From contig NZ_JASISZ010000030.1 of NCBI RefSeq assembly GCF_030063355.1, positions 21,119 to 85,118 of the forward strand: a DNA stretch of 64,000 bases, written 5' to 3'. Positions 18,114 to 27,351 of this stretch are shown one piece after another. The position numbers and the translations under genes are program-made. Below the pieces are notes generated by a model, which worked only from the letters and a program-made list of their open reading frames with translations, made no database searches and was not told the origin of the DNA. Origin of the DNA: Streptomyces sp. PH10-H1. Lineage in GTDB: Bacteria > Actinomycetota > Actinomycetes > Streptomycetales > Streptomycetaceae. The number at the start of each line of letters is the position of its first letter. Within the stretch, counting starts at the first letter, position 1.

Positions 18114-19540
18114 GACGCACTCTGGCAGGGGTGGCGCTGGCGGTCACCTCCATGGTGGCCCTGTCCTTCCTGATACCCCTCGCCCTGCTGGTGCGTTCCG
18201 AGGCCCGCAACCAGGCGATCACCGCCGCCGAACAGCGGGCCGCGGCCCTGGCTCCCGTGCTCGCTCTCACCGCTGACGTTCCCGATCTGCGCCAGGCCAT
18301 CTCCGTCCTGGCTCCGGGCGACGAGCTGAGCGTTCACCTTCCGTCCGGCGCGCTCGTCGGACCCACCCATACGCCCGCCTCGCTGCTGGTGCGCGCCGCG
18401 CGGGACGGCGAGGCCATCGCGCAGAACCGGCCGGACGGATGGGTCTACCTCCAGCCGGTCGTGCTGGGTCCGCAGCGGGTGGCGGTGATCGAGGAGTTCG
18501 TCCCGCAGGGTCGGCTCACCCGGGGGGTGGCCGCCTCCTGGGGAGCGATGACCCTGCTCGCGCTGGCCCTGGTCGTCGGCTCCACGCTCGTCGCGGACCG
18601 GCTCGCGGCCCGGGTGGTGCGCTCCTCCCACAACCTCTCCCGCGCCTCCCACGCCCTGGGCCGCGGAGACCTCAACACCCGCGTGGACCCGATGGGACCA
18701 CCTGAACTGTACGAAGCCGGCCTGGCCTTCAACGCCATGGCCGACCGGATGCTGGAGCTGCTCGCCGTCGAACGCGAGCTGGTGGCAGACCTCTCCCACC
18801 GCCTTCGAACGCCCCTGACCGCCCTGCGGCTGGCCGCCGACCGGATGGGACCGACCACGGACGCGGAACGCATCGCCGCAGCGATCCACCACCTCGACTC
18901 GGAACTGCACTCCATCATCACCGCCGCCCGCACCCCGCTGGCGGTGGGACCGATGGGATGGGGCCTGCGATCCCTCGCGGATCCAGCCGCTCCCGGCCGG
19001 TTCGGCGCTCAGGGACCACCCGCCGCGGGCTGTGCGGCCGCCGCGGTGATCCGGCGCAAAGCCGGCTTCTGGGCCGTGCTGGCCGAACAGCAACGCCGCC
19101 CCTTCCAGGTGGACATCACCGTTGAGGACGCCCTGATCGAGCTGCCCGAGGACGACCTCGCGGCCGTGCTCGACGCCCTGGTCGGCAACGTGTTCCGGCA
19201 CACCGCGCCCGGCACCGCGTTCGCGGTGCGCCTGGAGCGGAGCGCACAGACCGTGGCCCTCGTCGTCGAGGACGCCGGCCCTGGCATCCCGGATCCGGGC
19301 GGCGCCGTGGCGCGGGGAGTCAGCACCGTCTCCACCGGCCTCGGACTGGACATCGCCCACCGGGCGGCGGCGGCGACCCGGGGGACCGTGGACATCACCC
19401 GCGGCCGCCTGGGCGGCACTCAGGTCGAGGTGACCTTCGGACTCGCCGCCGCACACAGCCGCGGAGCGCGCACCAAACGCCGACGCCGTCCCGGCGTCTC
19501 CTCCGGACGCGCACGACCGCGATGGTGGCCCGTGCGATGA
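18110..19540 (+). CDS. sensor histidine kinase
   Basis: 476 residues; GTG 18110 overlaps the regulator stop (GTGA). Transmembrane segments at about 5-28 and 140-161 flank a short extracytoplasmic sensor of about 110 residues; a HAMP region follows. The phospho-acceptor is His230 in LVADLSHRLRTPLTALRLAA. The ATPase domain has the N box LDALVGNVFRHT and G1 box EDAGPGIP, then TGLGLDIAHRAAAA. The C-terminal 30 residues are very basic. Forms a pair with the regulator just upstream. The signal is unknown. Confidence 0.93.
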   Translation: MRRTLAGVALAVTSMVALSFLIPLALLVRSEARNQAITAAEQRAAALAPVLALTADVPDLRQAISVLAPGDELSVHLPSGALVGPTHTPASLLVRAARDGEAIAQNRPDGWVYLQPVVLGPQRVAVIEEFVPQGRLTRGVAASWGAMTLLALALVVGSTLVADRLAARVVRSSHNLSRASHALGRGDLNTRVDPMGPPELYEAGLAFNAMADRMLELLAVERELVADLSHRLRTPLTALRLAADRMGPTTDAERIAAAIHHLDSELHSIITAARTPLAVGPMGWGLRSLADPAAPGRFGAQGPPAAGCAAAAVIRRKAGFWAVLAEQQRRPFQVDITVEDALIELPEDDLAAVLDALVGNVFRHTAPGTAFAVRLERSAQTVALVVEDAGPGIPDPGGAVARGVSTVSTGLGLDIAHRAAAATRGTVDITRGRLGGTQVEVTFGLAAAHSRGARTKRRRRPGVSSGRARPRWWPVR

Positions 19541-19576
19541 CGCCAGGCGGAGCCCCGACTCAGCCGTCGAGGTCCT

Positions 19577-19843
19577 TCAGGGCTTCGTCGAACGATCGTC
19601 CAGACGTTGACCGCCTGAACGCGGTCGCCGGCGCGCACGGACCGCCACGAGTTCCCAGCCGAGCTCCGGCTCATCGGACTCCATATCCAGCCCGCTGTCC
19701 AACAACCCCGGATCATCGATCAGTTGGAGGACGTGGTCGACAAGGTCGTGCTGCATCTGCCGCACCACGTCGGTCAGATCGTCCGGATCCACGCCGCATG
19801 CCGCCTGGGCCGTCGCCAGGGCCGTCGCCGGAGCTGGGGGCAT
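19577..19843 (-). CDS. small hypothetical protein coupled to SRPBCC gene
   Basis: ATG 19843 overlaps the stop of the SRPBCC gene, so it would be translated by coupling. The first 65 residues (ATAQAACGVDPDDLTDVVRQ, then LVDHVLQLIDDPGLLDSG) read as a soluble acidic protein. The last 20 residues are basic and unlike the rest, while another frame there ends in RSFDEALKDLDG and a stop at 19564; a frameshift near 19625 may have altered the C-terminus. Family not recognised. Confidence 0.45.
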   Translation of the reverse strand: MPPAPATALATAQAACGVDPDDLTDVVRQMQHDLVDHVLQLIDDPGLLDSGLDMESDEPELGWELVAVRARRRPRSGGQRLDDRSTKP

Positions 19844-20262
19844 CAGCCCTGCGAGGCCAGTGCGACCAGCGAAGCCATCGTGTCGGGCCAGTCGGCGGTG
19901 ATGCCCGGGCCGATCTGCGGGCCGGCTTCGTCGGCGCCGGTGCCGGTGATCTCCATCCGGTACACGACGCGGATCCGGTTCGGGCCGACCGGTTCGATCC
20001 GGTGAATGGTCCGCAGCAGCAGCTCGTCGAAGCGGGCCTCATCGATGAACCGTTCGCCCTCGACCGCCTCCGCGACGCGCAGCAGGACCGGATCGTCCCC
20101 GGGCGGGGTCATCGAGATCTGCGCGCCGGCCGCGAACGGACCACTGATCTCGACCTTTTCGATCTCGGCGTTCCAGGTGCCCCAGTTCTCGACGTCGGCC
20201 CAGAGCCGCCAGATCGCCTGGGGGGTGGCGGTGGTCTCGATGCTGTGCTCGTACTCCCACAT
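19843..20262 (-). CDS. SRPBCC-family (START/Bet v1-like) protein
   Basis: 139 residues with the SRPBCC hydrophobic-cavity fold: N-terminal YEHSIETTATPQAIWRLWAD, then WNAEIEKVEISGPF, and the polyketide-cyclase-like closing helix around ITADWPDTMASLVALA. GAGGAGG precedes the ATG. Proteins of this class bind or modify small lipophilic molecules and in actinobacteria often pair with a small ArsR or MarR regulator. No intact regulator is adjacent, yet a strong palindrome sits just upstream. Confidence 0.88.
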   Translation of the reverse strand: MWEYEHSIETTATPQAIWRLWADVENWGTWNAEIEKVEISGPFAAGAQISMTPPGDDPVLLRVAEAVEGERFIDEARFDELLLRTIHRIEPVGPNRIRVVYRMEITGTGADEAGPQIGPGITADWPDTMASLVALASQG

Positions 20263-20282
20263 GAGTGGCCTCCTCGCTCGGT

Positions 20283-20311
20283 TAATCTACGCATAGATTA
20301 TATGCGCGCAT
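20283..20311. promoter_or_regulatory. double palindrome upstream of SRPBCC gene
   Basis: TAATCTA (20283-20289), four-base centre CGCA and TAGATTA (20294-20300) make an 18-base perfect inverted repeat of unusually low GC. It abuts ATGCGCGCAT (20302-20311), a perfect 10-base palindrome. The pair lies 20-50 bases ahead of the minus-strand SRPBCC start, where an ArsR/MarR-type operator or the promoter would be. Function is inferred from position and symmetry. Confidence 0.55.
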
Positions 20312-20565
20312 GCTATTAGTCCAGAGGTGCGCGGCCCTCATTCGCCATCCCGGCGTGCTCTCGCCGCACCCTACGGACCCCCTGCGGGAGAGCAGGTGCG
20401 GCCGTCGGCGGGGCCTGGGCGCGGGGGATTCGCCCAGGTGGGCGAGGCGGGTGCGGGTGGCGCGTGTTGGTTTCCAGGGATCTCCCGGAACAGCGATGAT
20501 TTCCGACCTGCGCAACGGTCAGTACAGGTGCAGGGCCGGAACACCGACGACGCCAGGAGAGCGCC

Positions 20566-21039
20566 ATGCCGCGGATCACGCCCAACCTTTGGTTCGACAC
20601 CCAGAGTGAGGAGGCCGCCGAGTTCTATGTCTCGGTGTTCCCGAACTCGGAGATCAAGAGCATCACCCACTACGGCGAGGCCGGTCCGGGAGTGCCCGGC
20701 TCCGTGCTGACCGTCGACTTCGTGCTTGACGGCCAGCAGTACACCGCGATCAACGGCGGCCCCCAGTTCACCTTCGACGAGGCGATCTCGTTGCTGATCA
20801 ACTGCGCCGACCAGGACGAGATCGACTACTACTGGGACAAACTCTCCGAGGGCGGCTCGGAGGGTCCGTGCGGCTGGCTGAAGGACAAGTACGGACTGTC
20901 CTGGCAGGTCGTCCCCGGCGGGATGAACGAATTGCTGAACGATCCGGACCAGGCACGCGGCCAACGGGCCATGAAAGCGGTGCTCGGCATGAAGAAGCTC
21001 GATGTGGCCGCGATCCAGGCCGCCGCCGACCAGGCCTAG
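20566..21039 (+). CDS. VOC-family protein (PhnB/3-demethylubiquinone methyltransferase-like)
   Basis: 157 residues. ITPNLWFDTQSEEAAEFYVS and FPNSEIKSITHYGEAGPG begin the fold; CGWLKDKYGLSWQVVP followed by a DPDQARGQRAMKAVLGMKKL tail is typical of the PF06983 branch. Despite the name of the family, most members have no proven methyltransferase activity. AGGAG precedes ATG 20566. Stands alone between a minus-strand gene and the phosphoesterase. Confidence 0.92.
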   Translation: MPRITPNLWFDTQSEEAAEFYVSVFPNSEIKSITHYGEAGPGVPGSVLTVDFVLDGQQYTAINGGPQFTFDEAISLLINCADQDEIDYYWDKLSEGGSEGPCGWLKDKYGLSWQVVPGGMNELLNDPDQARGQRAMKAVLGMKKLDVAAIQAAADQA

Positions 21040-21200
21040 GGCCGGTCCGCGACGTCCCGAGGTGAGACCGCCGCGGGGCGCTCGTCCCGGGCGAAGAGCA
21101 CGATCGCCTCGGGCAAGCGCCCCGCTGCGGTCAAACGCCGTCCCAGGGCGCAAATCCTCGTGGTGGCAGCGGGGTTGACCGCGGTTGCTAGGGTTCGGCG

Positions 21201-22706
21201 GTGTCTGATTCCTCGCGCGATTCAGCGGCTGGTGCCGGATGGCACGGCCAGCAGCCCGGCCGGTTCAGAAGCCTGATGCCGGCCGGGGTCACCAAACTCT
21301 CGTGGCTGAATCCGGCCACCCTCTGGAGCGCGCGCAACGGGCCGCTCGCCTCGTTGCTGGGCGACCCGACCAACGACGACCGGAGGCGCTGGGTCGCCCG
21401 GCAACGAGGCGAGCAGCCCGACCGCGGGAGCTCCCCGGATTTCGTGATCGAGCGTGACGACCCGGAGTCGTACTCCTTCATGCTCATAGCGGACACCGGT
21501 GAGGGCGACGCCCCGCAGTACGCCGTGGTGCCCGGGTTTCTGGAGGCAGGCGCGGGAACCCGGTTCGCGGTTCTTTCGAGTGACGTGATCTACCCTGTCG
21601 GCAGCGTCAATGACTACGGTCCCAAGTTCTTCCAGCCGTACAAGGACTACGACGCCCCGATCTACGCCGTGCCCGGCAACCACGACTGGTACGACGGCCT
21701 GACGGGATTCATGCGGGTCTTCTGCGACGCTCCGGCACTGCCGCCGGCCGCTCGCCCGAAGCCCTTGTCGGCGGGCTGGTGGCGGGGGCTGCTGTGGAAG
21801 AGCTCTGACGTCGCCGACGAGCGGCGGCTGGACGAGGCGCGGCTCCTGAGGTCCGCTCCGGCACAGCAGGCGATGCAGCCCGGCCCGTACTGGGCCATTG
21901 ATTCAGGGCCGTTGCGCATCATCGGCATCGATACCGGGCTGCTCGGCTCCATCGACAAGGAGCAGGGAGAGTGGCTGCGCCGCGTCTCCCAGGGGCCCGG
22001 ACCCAAGATCCTGGTCACCGGTTCGCCTATCTACGTGGACGACAAATACCACCCCTGCGCCATCGAGGGCGGCGGCACCGTCGATGAGATCGTCCGCAAC
22101 CCGGCCTGTCACTATGTGGCGGCGATCGGTGGCGACATACACAACTACCAGCACTATCCGGTCAACGTCGACGGGCGCACCATCGAGTACATCGTCTGCG
22201 GGGGCGGCGGGGCGTTCATGCACGCCACCCACACCATCCCGCGGGTCGCGGTGGCCGGAGTCACCGAGCAGGACTTCCGCTGCTACCCCCTGCGCGGCGA
22301 CTCCCTGGCCTTCTACAGCAAGGTCTATGGACGACGGCTGCGGATGAAACGATTCTTCGAACTCACCGCGGAGCAGGCGTCAGCGGTGATCGCCAAGCGG
22401 TTCGGCATCCCCCCGACCCGTACGGCGAACGCCCCGGTGACGCTGCGCGCGAGGCTCGTCGCCACCCTCCTCGGTGTGCCGTCCCGCCCGCACGGCAGGT
22501 CGTGGTTCCGGCTCCCGGTCCACAAGATCTACTCGCGGGTCTTCTCTTCCAGCTCCGCGAGCTACTCCCCGCCGTTCTTCAAGAGCTTCCTCCGCCTGGA
22601 CGTCACCCCGGGCAGCCTACGGATCCGGTGCTTCGCCGCCACCGGATACCCCGAGCAGGAGATCGCCCCGCCGGTCGAGGACGAGATCACCATTCCGCTC
22701 GGCTGA
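21201..22706 (+). CDS. calcineurin-like metallophosphoesterase
   Basis: 501 residues, cytosolic. Metal-site motifs in order: LIADTGEGD, SSDVIYPVGS (where the usual GD is SSD), YAVPGNHDWYDG, and GGDIHNYQHYPV. It matches a long Streptomyces group with a C-terminal region of about 150 residues (FFELTAEQASAVIAKRFGIP and on) outside the catalytic core. GTG 21201 is the first start. Hydrolysis of a phosphodiester or phosphomonoester is expected; the substrate is unknown. A clear hairpin terminator follows. Confidence 0.9.
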   Translation: MSDSSRDSAAGAGWHGQQPGRFRSLMPAGVTKLSWLNPATLWSARNGPLASLLGDPTNDDRRRWVARQRGEQPDRGSSPDFVIERDDPESYSFMLIADTGEGDAPQYAVVPGFLEAGAGTRFAVLSSDVIYPVGSVNDYGPKFFQPYKDYDAPIYAVPGNHDWYDGLTGFMRVFCDAPALPPAARPKPLSAGWWRGLLWKSSDVADERRLDEARLLRSAPAQQAMQPGPYWAIDSGPLRIIGIDTGLLGSIDKEQGEWLRRVSQGPGPKILVTGSPIYVDDKYHPCAIEGGGTVDEIVRNPACHYVAAIGGDIHNYQHYPVNVDGRTIEYIVCGGGGAFMHATHTIPRVAVAGVTEQDFRCYPLRGDSLAFYSKVYGRRLRMKRFFELTAEQASAVIAKRFGIPPTRTANAPVTLRARLVATLLGVPSRPHGRSWFRLPVHKIYSRVFSSSSASYSPPFFKSFLRLDVTPGSLRIRCFAATGYPEQEIAPPVEDEITIPLG

Positions 22707-22727
22707 GCGGCTCCGCGAGAGGCGGCC

Positions 22728-22750
22728 GAAAACCGCCGTCCACGGTTTTC
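22728..22750 (+). terminator. hairpin terminator after phosphoesterase
   Basis: GAAAACCG (22728-22735), loop CCGTCCA and CGGTTTTC (22743-22750) form a perfect eight-pair stem 22 bases after the stop codon. The TTTTC at its end supports intrinsic termination in the plus direction. Confidence 0.7.
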
Positions 22751-22890
22751 CCCCGTGCTCCCGTGCGGAACAGACAGTTCGGGCCACCCTCTCCGCATCG
22801 TCGGCGAAAGCCGACAGCATGAGGGGCGGCGACCGTCCGCAGCGGCGGCCCCGGCCTCATGTCGTTGCGCCCGTTAGGAGATACGAGCCC

Positions 22891-23562
22891 ATGACCGAAA
22901 GCACGACCATGGTGGTCCTGGTCCCCGACAACGACGACTTCATCGTCCGGTTCACCTCACTCGACGAACTGCTGCTGACGCCGCTGTCGGGGGCCGAGGA
23001 GCACGCGGAAGCGGGCGGACAGGACGTGTGGCGGCTGCCCGCCACGTTCCCCGCGAGGGCTGCTCAAGGGGCCTGGTACCGGATCTGGCTGGCCATACCG
23101 GAGGCGGTACGGCTGTGGCAGGCGCGTGATCGCGACGAGCAGCCGCCGAACCGCCAGGCGCGGCGGCTGTTCGCGCCGGAGGGCGGGCACGAGCACATGC
23201 CGTTCTACCCCGTGACCGTGAACAGCGCCGACCTGAAGACCCTGCGCACCGCACACGCCGCGCTCATCAAGGCGCTCATCGCCGGTGATGAGGAGGACGA
23301 CGACCTGCGGGAACTGCTGGACCAGCTCGCCGACGGCGAGGAGGCCACCGCCGAGAAGCTCGTCGGCCTCCTCGCCCTCACTCTGGACGTCCTCACCTTC
23401 GACACCGCCGACAGCCAGGTGCTGATCGCCGAGGTGACCGCCGCCGGCCCCGGCGCGAGCGTCACGCTGACCAGGGCCGGCGAAGCCGCGTACCGGCGGC
23501 TGGCCGTCCACTACAACCAGCTGATCTCCGGAGGCAACGCCCGGGACCTCCAGCGCTACTGA
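22891..23562 (+). CDS. hypothetical protein
   Basis: 223 residues from ATG 22891 with TAGGAG ten bases ahead. Soluble, acidic and helical; no signal peptide. Notable stretches are AGDEEDDDLRELLDQLADGE, strongly acidic, and VLTFDTADSQVLIAEVTAAG. I do not recognise a family. A valid gene is supported by codon pattern, ribosome site and lack of competing frames. Confidence 0.7.
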   Translation: MTESTTMVVLVPDNDDFIVRFTSLDELLLTPLSGAEEHAEAGGQDVWRLPATFPARAAQGAWYRIWLAIPEAVRLWQARDRDEQPPNRQARRLFAPEGGHEHMPFYPVTVNSADLKTLRTAHAALIKALIAGDEEDDDLRELLDQLADGEEATAEKLVGLLALTLDVLTFDTADSQVLIAEVTAAGPGASVTLTRAGEAAYRRLAVHYNQLISGGNARDLQRY

Positions 23563-23563
23563 A

Positions 23564-23688
23564 CTACCAGGCGGCGCCGGCTATCTGTTTCGTGGTGGCG
23601 TTGAGACGGTTGAAGAGGTTGGTGACGCCGATCATGAGGACCAGGGCGGCGAGCTGCTGCTCGTCGAAGTGGGTGGCACGCCCGGCCA
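23564..23688 (-). pseudogene. carboxymuconolactone decarboxylase-family C-terminal remnant
   Basis: The last 35 codons read FDEQQLAALVLMIGVTNLFN then RLNATTKQIAGAAW and stop. This is the C-terminus of AhpD/carboxymuconolactone decarboxylase proteins of the kind often found near ECF sigma factors. Nothing upstream on this strand continues the homology; the catalytic CxxC part is gone. The remaining frame runs antisense into the RNA ligase-like gene. Confidence 0.65.
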
Positions 23689-23751
23689 TGGGCCGACGCC
23701 CAGCCACCCCGCATTCGCCCTCGGGCCGCCGCGGTGGCATCATCCCGACCC

Positions 23752-24291
23752 ATGGCGTCAGACAACTCATCCCGGTTCCCAGCGGGTCGGACGGCACTGG
23801 TCATCAAGGTTCCCGAGGCGGAGCCACTCGTGGGGGCGTGGCGACAGCGGTTCGATCCCGCCATGGAGGCCGGGGTTCCGGCGCATGTGACGGTGCTGTA
23901 CCCGTTCCTGGACCGTGAACGGATCGATGTCCGTGAGGTCGAGGCCCTGGAGGAGGTGTTCGGTGCGCACGCCGCCTTCGACCTGAGCTTCCACCAATGC
24001 GGGCGTTTCCCCGATCTGCTCTACCTCGCTCCGGAGCCCACCGGCGGCCTTCGGGCGCTCACCAGTGCGGTGGCCGACCGATGGCCGGAAGCGCCACCTT
24101 ACGGTGGCCGGTACGCGGACGTCGTACCGCACTTGACCGTCGCCTACAGCCCGGATCCGAGCGTATTCAACACGATCGAAGCCGACCTGACAGCCGGGCT
24201 TCCCGTCGTCGCGCGGGTCTCCTCGGTTCAGTTGGTGGTCAGTGACGGCGAGAAGTGGCACAACGCGGAGACGTTCTCGCTACGAGGATGA
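23752..24291 (+). CDS. 2'-5' RNA ligase/cyclic phosphodiesterase-like protein
   Basis: 179 residues of the 2H phosphoesterase superfamily. The two catalytic motifs are HVTVLYPF near residue 45 and HLTVAYSP near residue 127, both of the form HxT. Members open 2',3'-cyclic phosphates or ligate RNA ends, although cellular substrates in Streptomyces are unknown. Start ATG 23752 is chosen as the one closest to the fold; ATG 23734 is an alternative. No clear ribosome site is seen. Confidence 0.88.
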   Translation: MASDNSSRFPAGRTALVIKVPEAEPLVGAWRQRFDPAMEAGVPAHVTVLYPFLDRERIDVREVEALEEVFGAHAAFDLSFHQCGRFPDLLYLAPEPTGGLRALTSAVADRWPEAPPYGGRYADVVPHLTVAYSPDPSVFNTIEADLTAGLPVVARVSSVQLVVSDGEKWHNAETFSLRG

Positions 24292-24483
24292 AGTGCGCGC
24301 GTCCCCACCGGGTGCGCCACCGGGCCGACCCCCGCCGACCCGCGCCGGGCGCCTGAGGTGCGACACACCATCCGGCGGGTGGCCGGGTACCCGGTGCGGT
24401 GCACGGCCGGGCGGGGGTGCACGGCCGAGTGGTCCGGCGATGCGGACCGCTGAGGGCGCTGAGGGCGGCGAGGGCGGCGAGGG

Positions 24484-24885
24484 TCATGCCGGGGTGGCTG
24501 ATTCCAGGACCTCCAGATAGTGCGGGTTGGACATGACGCCCAGGATGTTCCCGAAGGGATCGACCACCGAGGCGGTCCTGAACCCCTCCCCGCGCTCGAT
24601 GGGCGCTTCGTGTTCCTTCGCTCCCCTGGACAGCAGTTTCTCGAGCGTCGCTGACACGTCGTCGACGTGCCAGTAGATGACGGCGCCGGCCGGGCCGGCC
24701 GTCGTACCGCCGGGCGCGTAGCGGCTGTCGATCAGACCCAACTCGTGCTGGTAGTCCCCGAGGCGGAACTCGACGTATCCCGGGCGCTCGAAGTAGGGGT
24801 TGATGCCCAGCAGATCGGCGTACCAGCTCTTCGCCGCTGCCAGATCGGATGCCCAGAAACTGACGGTCGCAAGTCCTCGCAACAT
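24484..24885 (-). CDS. VOC-family (glyoxalase/dioxygenase-like) protein
   Basis: 133 residues from ATG 24885, with GGGAAGGG seven bases upstream. LATVSFWASDLAAAKSWYAD and the closing SVVDPFGNILGVMSNPHYLE are standard for single-domain VOC proteins. Divergent from a WYL regulator 117 bases away, which probably controls it. The enzymatic role cannot be told; such proteins bind metal and act on small molecules or serve as antibiotic-binding proteins. Confidence 0.9.
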   Translation of the reverse strand: MLRGLATVSFWASDLAAAKSWYADLLGINPYFERPGYVEFRLGDYQHELGLIDSRYAPGGTTAGPAGAVIYWHVDDVSATLEKLLSRGAKEHEAPIERGEGFRTASVVDPFGNILGVMSNPHYLEVLESATPA

Positions 24886-25002
24886 CTGAGTGCCCTTCCC
24901 TGTGCCAGGTGGTGGATTCCGGCCGCTTCGCCTTGGCCGATGGTTCAACTGTAGGCGGCCAATAGGTCAGTGAACGTCCTCTTAGTGCGGCAGGATGAAC
25001 TC

Positions 25003-25983
25003 ATGCGTGATCCGTCGGGCCGACTGCTGCAACTGCTGTCCCTGCTACAGACCCCGCGCGCATGGCCGGGCCCCGAACTCGCCGAGCGTCTGGGCGTCAC
25101 CCCTCGCACCATCCGGCGCGATGTGGACCGGCTGCGCGAGCTGGGCTATCCGGTCGACGCCCTCCAGGGCAACATCGGCGGCTACCGGCTGACCGCGGGG
25201 GCGGCCATGCCGCCACTGCTGCTGGACGACGACGAGGCGGTGGCCATCGCCATCGGCCTGCGCACCGCCGCCACCGCGGCTGTCACCGGAATCGAGGACA
25301 CGGCTCTCCGCGCCATGGCCAAGCTGGAACAGGTCCTCCCCGTACGGCTGCGCCACCGCGTGACCGCGCTGTCGCGGGCGGCTGTCGTTCTGCCGCCCGG
25401 GGACGGCCCGGCCGCCGACGCCGATACCCTCGCCACGTTCGCCGCCGCCTGCGCGAACCATGAGAAGGTCCGTTTCGGCTACACGACGGCACAGGGCGGG
25501 ATGACGCGGCGGCTGGTGGAGCCGCACCAACTGGTGGTCTCGGGCCGCCGCTGGTACCTCGTGGCCTTCGACGGGCACCGAGCCGGCTGGCGCTCCTTCC
25601 GCGTGGACCGGATCACCGGCGTACACCGCACCGGCGTCCGGGTTCCCGCCCGGGTCCTGCCCGAAGGGGTCGACACCGCGACATGGGTGACCCGGGCGAT
25701 GGCGGCCGGCACGATCCGGGCACGGTTGCTGCTGCACGTGCCCCTCGAGCAGGCCGCCCAGCACATCGCCGCCGGGCAGGGGGACCTGGAGCCCGTCGAT
25801 AACGGCTCGTGCCTGCTGCACACCCGACCCGACTCACCGCAGTACCTGGCGTCCCGCATCGTGCTCCTGCCCATGGACTACACCTTGCTCGACCCTCCGG
25901 AGCTGGCGGAGCACCTCGGCGCGATCGCCGCACGCGCACGGCACGCCATCCGACCGTTCACCGAAAAGGGGAGCCGGGCGTGA
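25003..25983 (+). CDS. WYL-domain transcriptional regulator (YafY type)
   Basis: 326 residues from ATG 25003. N-terminal winged HTH: LLSLLQTPRAWPGPELAERL then GVTPRTIRRDVDRLRELGYP. The WYL domain (about 140-215) has the VSGRRWYLVAFD signature, which in studied members binds single-stranded nucleic acid or another ligand, and a WCX-like C-terminal part follows. A start at 24970 is open but lacks a ribosome site, while AGGATG stands before 25003. It diverges from the VOC gene, its likely target. Confidence 0.92.
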   Translation: MRDPSGRLLQLLSLLQTPRAWPGPELAERLGVTPRTIRRDVDRLRELGYPVDALQGNIGGYRLTAGAAMPPLLLDDDEAVAIAIGLRTAATAAVTGIEDTALRAMAKLEQVLPVRLRHRVTALSRAAVVLPPGDGPAADADTLATFAAACANHEKVRFGYTTAQGGMTRRLVEPHQLVVSGRRWYLVAFDGHRAGWRSFRVDRITGVHRTGVRVPARVLPEGVDTATWVTRAMAAGTIRARLLLHVPLEQAAQHIAAGQGDLEPVDNGSCLLHTRPDSPQYLASRIVLLPMDYTLLDPPELAEHLGAIAARARHAIRPFTEKGSRA

Positions 25984-26008
25984 TGCGTATCGGTTCGCGG
26001 GATTTCGA

Positions 26009-26512
26009 TCAGTTGGGCCAGTCCTCTGAAATGGACCGGTCTTCCCTCCCGATGGACTTGCAGAGCTGCCTGGCGAGGGTGTGGGGGCCCACGTGTTTGG
26101 CGGCGAGCTCGAGGGCTTTGTCGAGGGCGAAGTCGAAGGGGTCGCGCAGGAGTTCCTCGCGGAGACGGGGATCGGCGGCCGCCGCGCTGAAGAGTTTCTT
26201 GACGGTGCCCCCCTGGCGGGTGGACCAGGCGTCGAGCAGCCCGAAGGTGTAACGCCGGCCGGCGGTTGGGTGGGCCTGGTCGGCGTCCCCGGCATTCTGC
26301 GGGGCCGTCCACTCCTGCCCTTCGGCACGGTAGATGCGGGTCAGGTAGGTCACCGCGATCTTCGTCAACGTGAACAGGGTGTCGTCGTCGAAGGCGAGCA
26401 GCGCGTCGATCCTGCCGCGGGCCGTGGGCATCTCGCCGAGCGTGGCTTCGGCGACGGCGGCTTGGAGCAGAACATCGCCCCGCTGGAGGGTGGTTATGTC
26501 GAGCACGGGCAT
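26009..26512 (-). CDS. hypothetical protein
   Basis: 167 residues from ATG 26512. Soluble; helical second half (LLRDPFDFALDKALELAAKH). The start MPVLDITTLQRGDVLLQAAV and the RYTFGLLDAWSTRQGGTVKK block are well structured, but no family is recognised. It converges on the WYL regulator with 25 bases between stops. No neighbour suggests a role. Confidence 0.7.
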   Translation of the reverse strand: MPVLDITTLQRGDVLLQAAVAEATLGEMPTARGRIDALLAFDDDTLFTLTKIAVTYLTRIYRAEGQEWTAPQNAGDADQAHPTAGRRYTFGLLDAWSTRQGGTVKKLFSAAAADPRLREELLRDPFDFALDKALELAAKHVGPHTLARQLCKSIGREDRSISEDWPN

Positions 26513-26604
26513 CCTTGAGTGGGTGACAGGTACGGCTGATCACAGAGCGGTGCGGCAGGCAGCCACTGGACGGTCCAATGCCGGCCCGGTGGCCGGCGCA
26601 CGGG

Positions 26605-27222
26605 TCAGCCGCGCGGAGTGGGCCGTTGCAGTCTGTCACCGGTGACTCGCGCGGTACCGGATTCCTGCCGTAGCCAGACCAGCCGGACCAGCCGGGGCCA
26701 GCCGGACCGGCCGGGGCCAGTTGCGCCGGCCCGGGACATGAACCGTTCCGTTGCGGCCGGCCCCAACGGGCGGAGGTGCCGGATCGGACGGGACCCAACC
26801 ACAGGCATCCGATCCGGCTGACCGATGGTGACGCGTGCCGGGTGGGCGCCGCCGACAGCGCCCGCCCGGTGGACCCGCGGACCTGCGGAGTGGTGAACCC
26901 GCCGACCGGTGGACCTGCGGCAGGATGCCGGGGGGAAGTCCGGCATCCTGCCCCGCCACGCACCCAGGTGCGGCACAGCGGCGATGAGTTCGGACCACTC
27001 ACGATCCGCCTGACCCGGCAGCATCCGCCCGGCCTGTTGCCACCGTGCCGCGAGTGTCGCGTAGATGGGCGGCTCGGTGATGAGCAGAACCGATTCGCCT
27101 GCACAGTCGCCCAGCGGGGTCTTGCGCCGTCGCCCAGTGGGGATCGTGGCCTGGTGCATCACTGTCACACCGGGACCAACGACCGTTGGCCGGGGAGGCA
27201 TGCGCTTGCGGCCGGGCTTCAT
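26605..27222 (-). CDS. hypothetical protein, doubtful C-terminal half
   Basis: Frame of 205 codons from ATG 27222, with an inner ATG (HQATIPTGRRRKTPLGDCAG). The first 90 residues, including SVLLITEPPIYATLAARWQQ and REWSELIAAVP, look like true protein. The second half turns Arg/Pro/Gly rich with no structure and may be out of frame, so a frameshift near 26950 is possible. Family not recognised. Between 27223 and 27351 no further gene is convincing. Confidence 0.4.
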   Translation of the reverse strand: MKPGRKRMPPRPTVVGPGVTVMHQATIPTGRRRKTPLGDCAGESVLLITEPPIYATLAARWQQAGRMLPGQADREWSELIAAVPHLGAWRGRMPDFPPASCRRSTGRRVHHSAGPRVHRAGAVGGAHPARVTIGQPDRMPVVGSRPIRHLRPLGPAATERFMSRAGATGPGRSGWPRLVRLVWLRQESGTARVTGDRLQRPTPRG

Positions 27223-27351
27223 CCCACCGAGTGCATCCAGCTACTTCCGGCCACGGCATTCGCACCGGCACGCCTCCTCGTTGACGTCCAGGATGTTGAC
27301 GTGGAAGCGGCCCGAACCATCCGAGGCAGCAGCACGGCCGAAACTGGCTGC

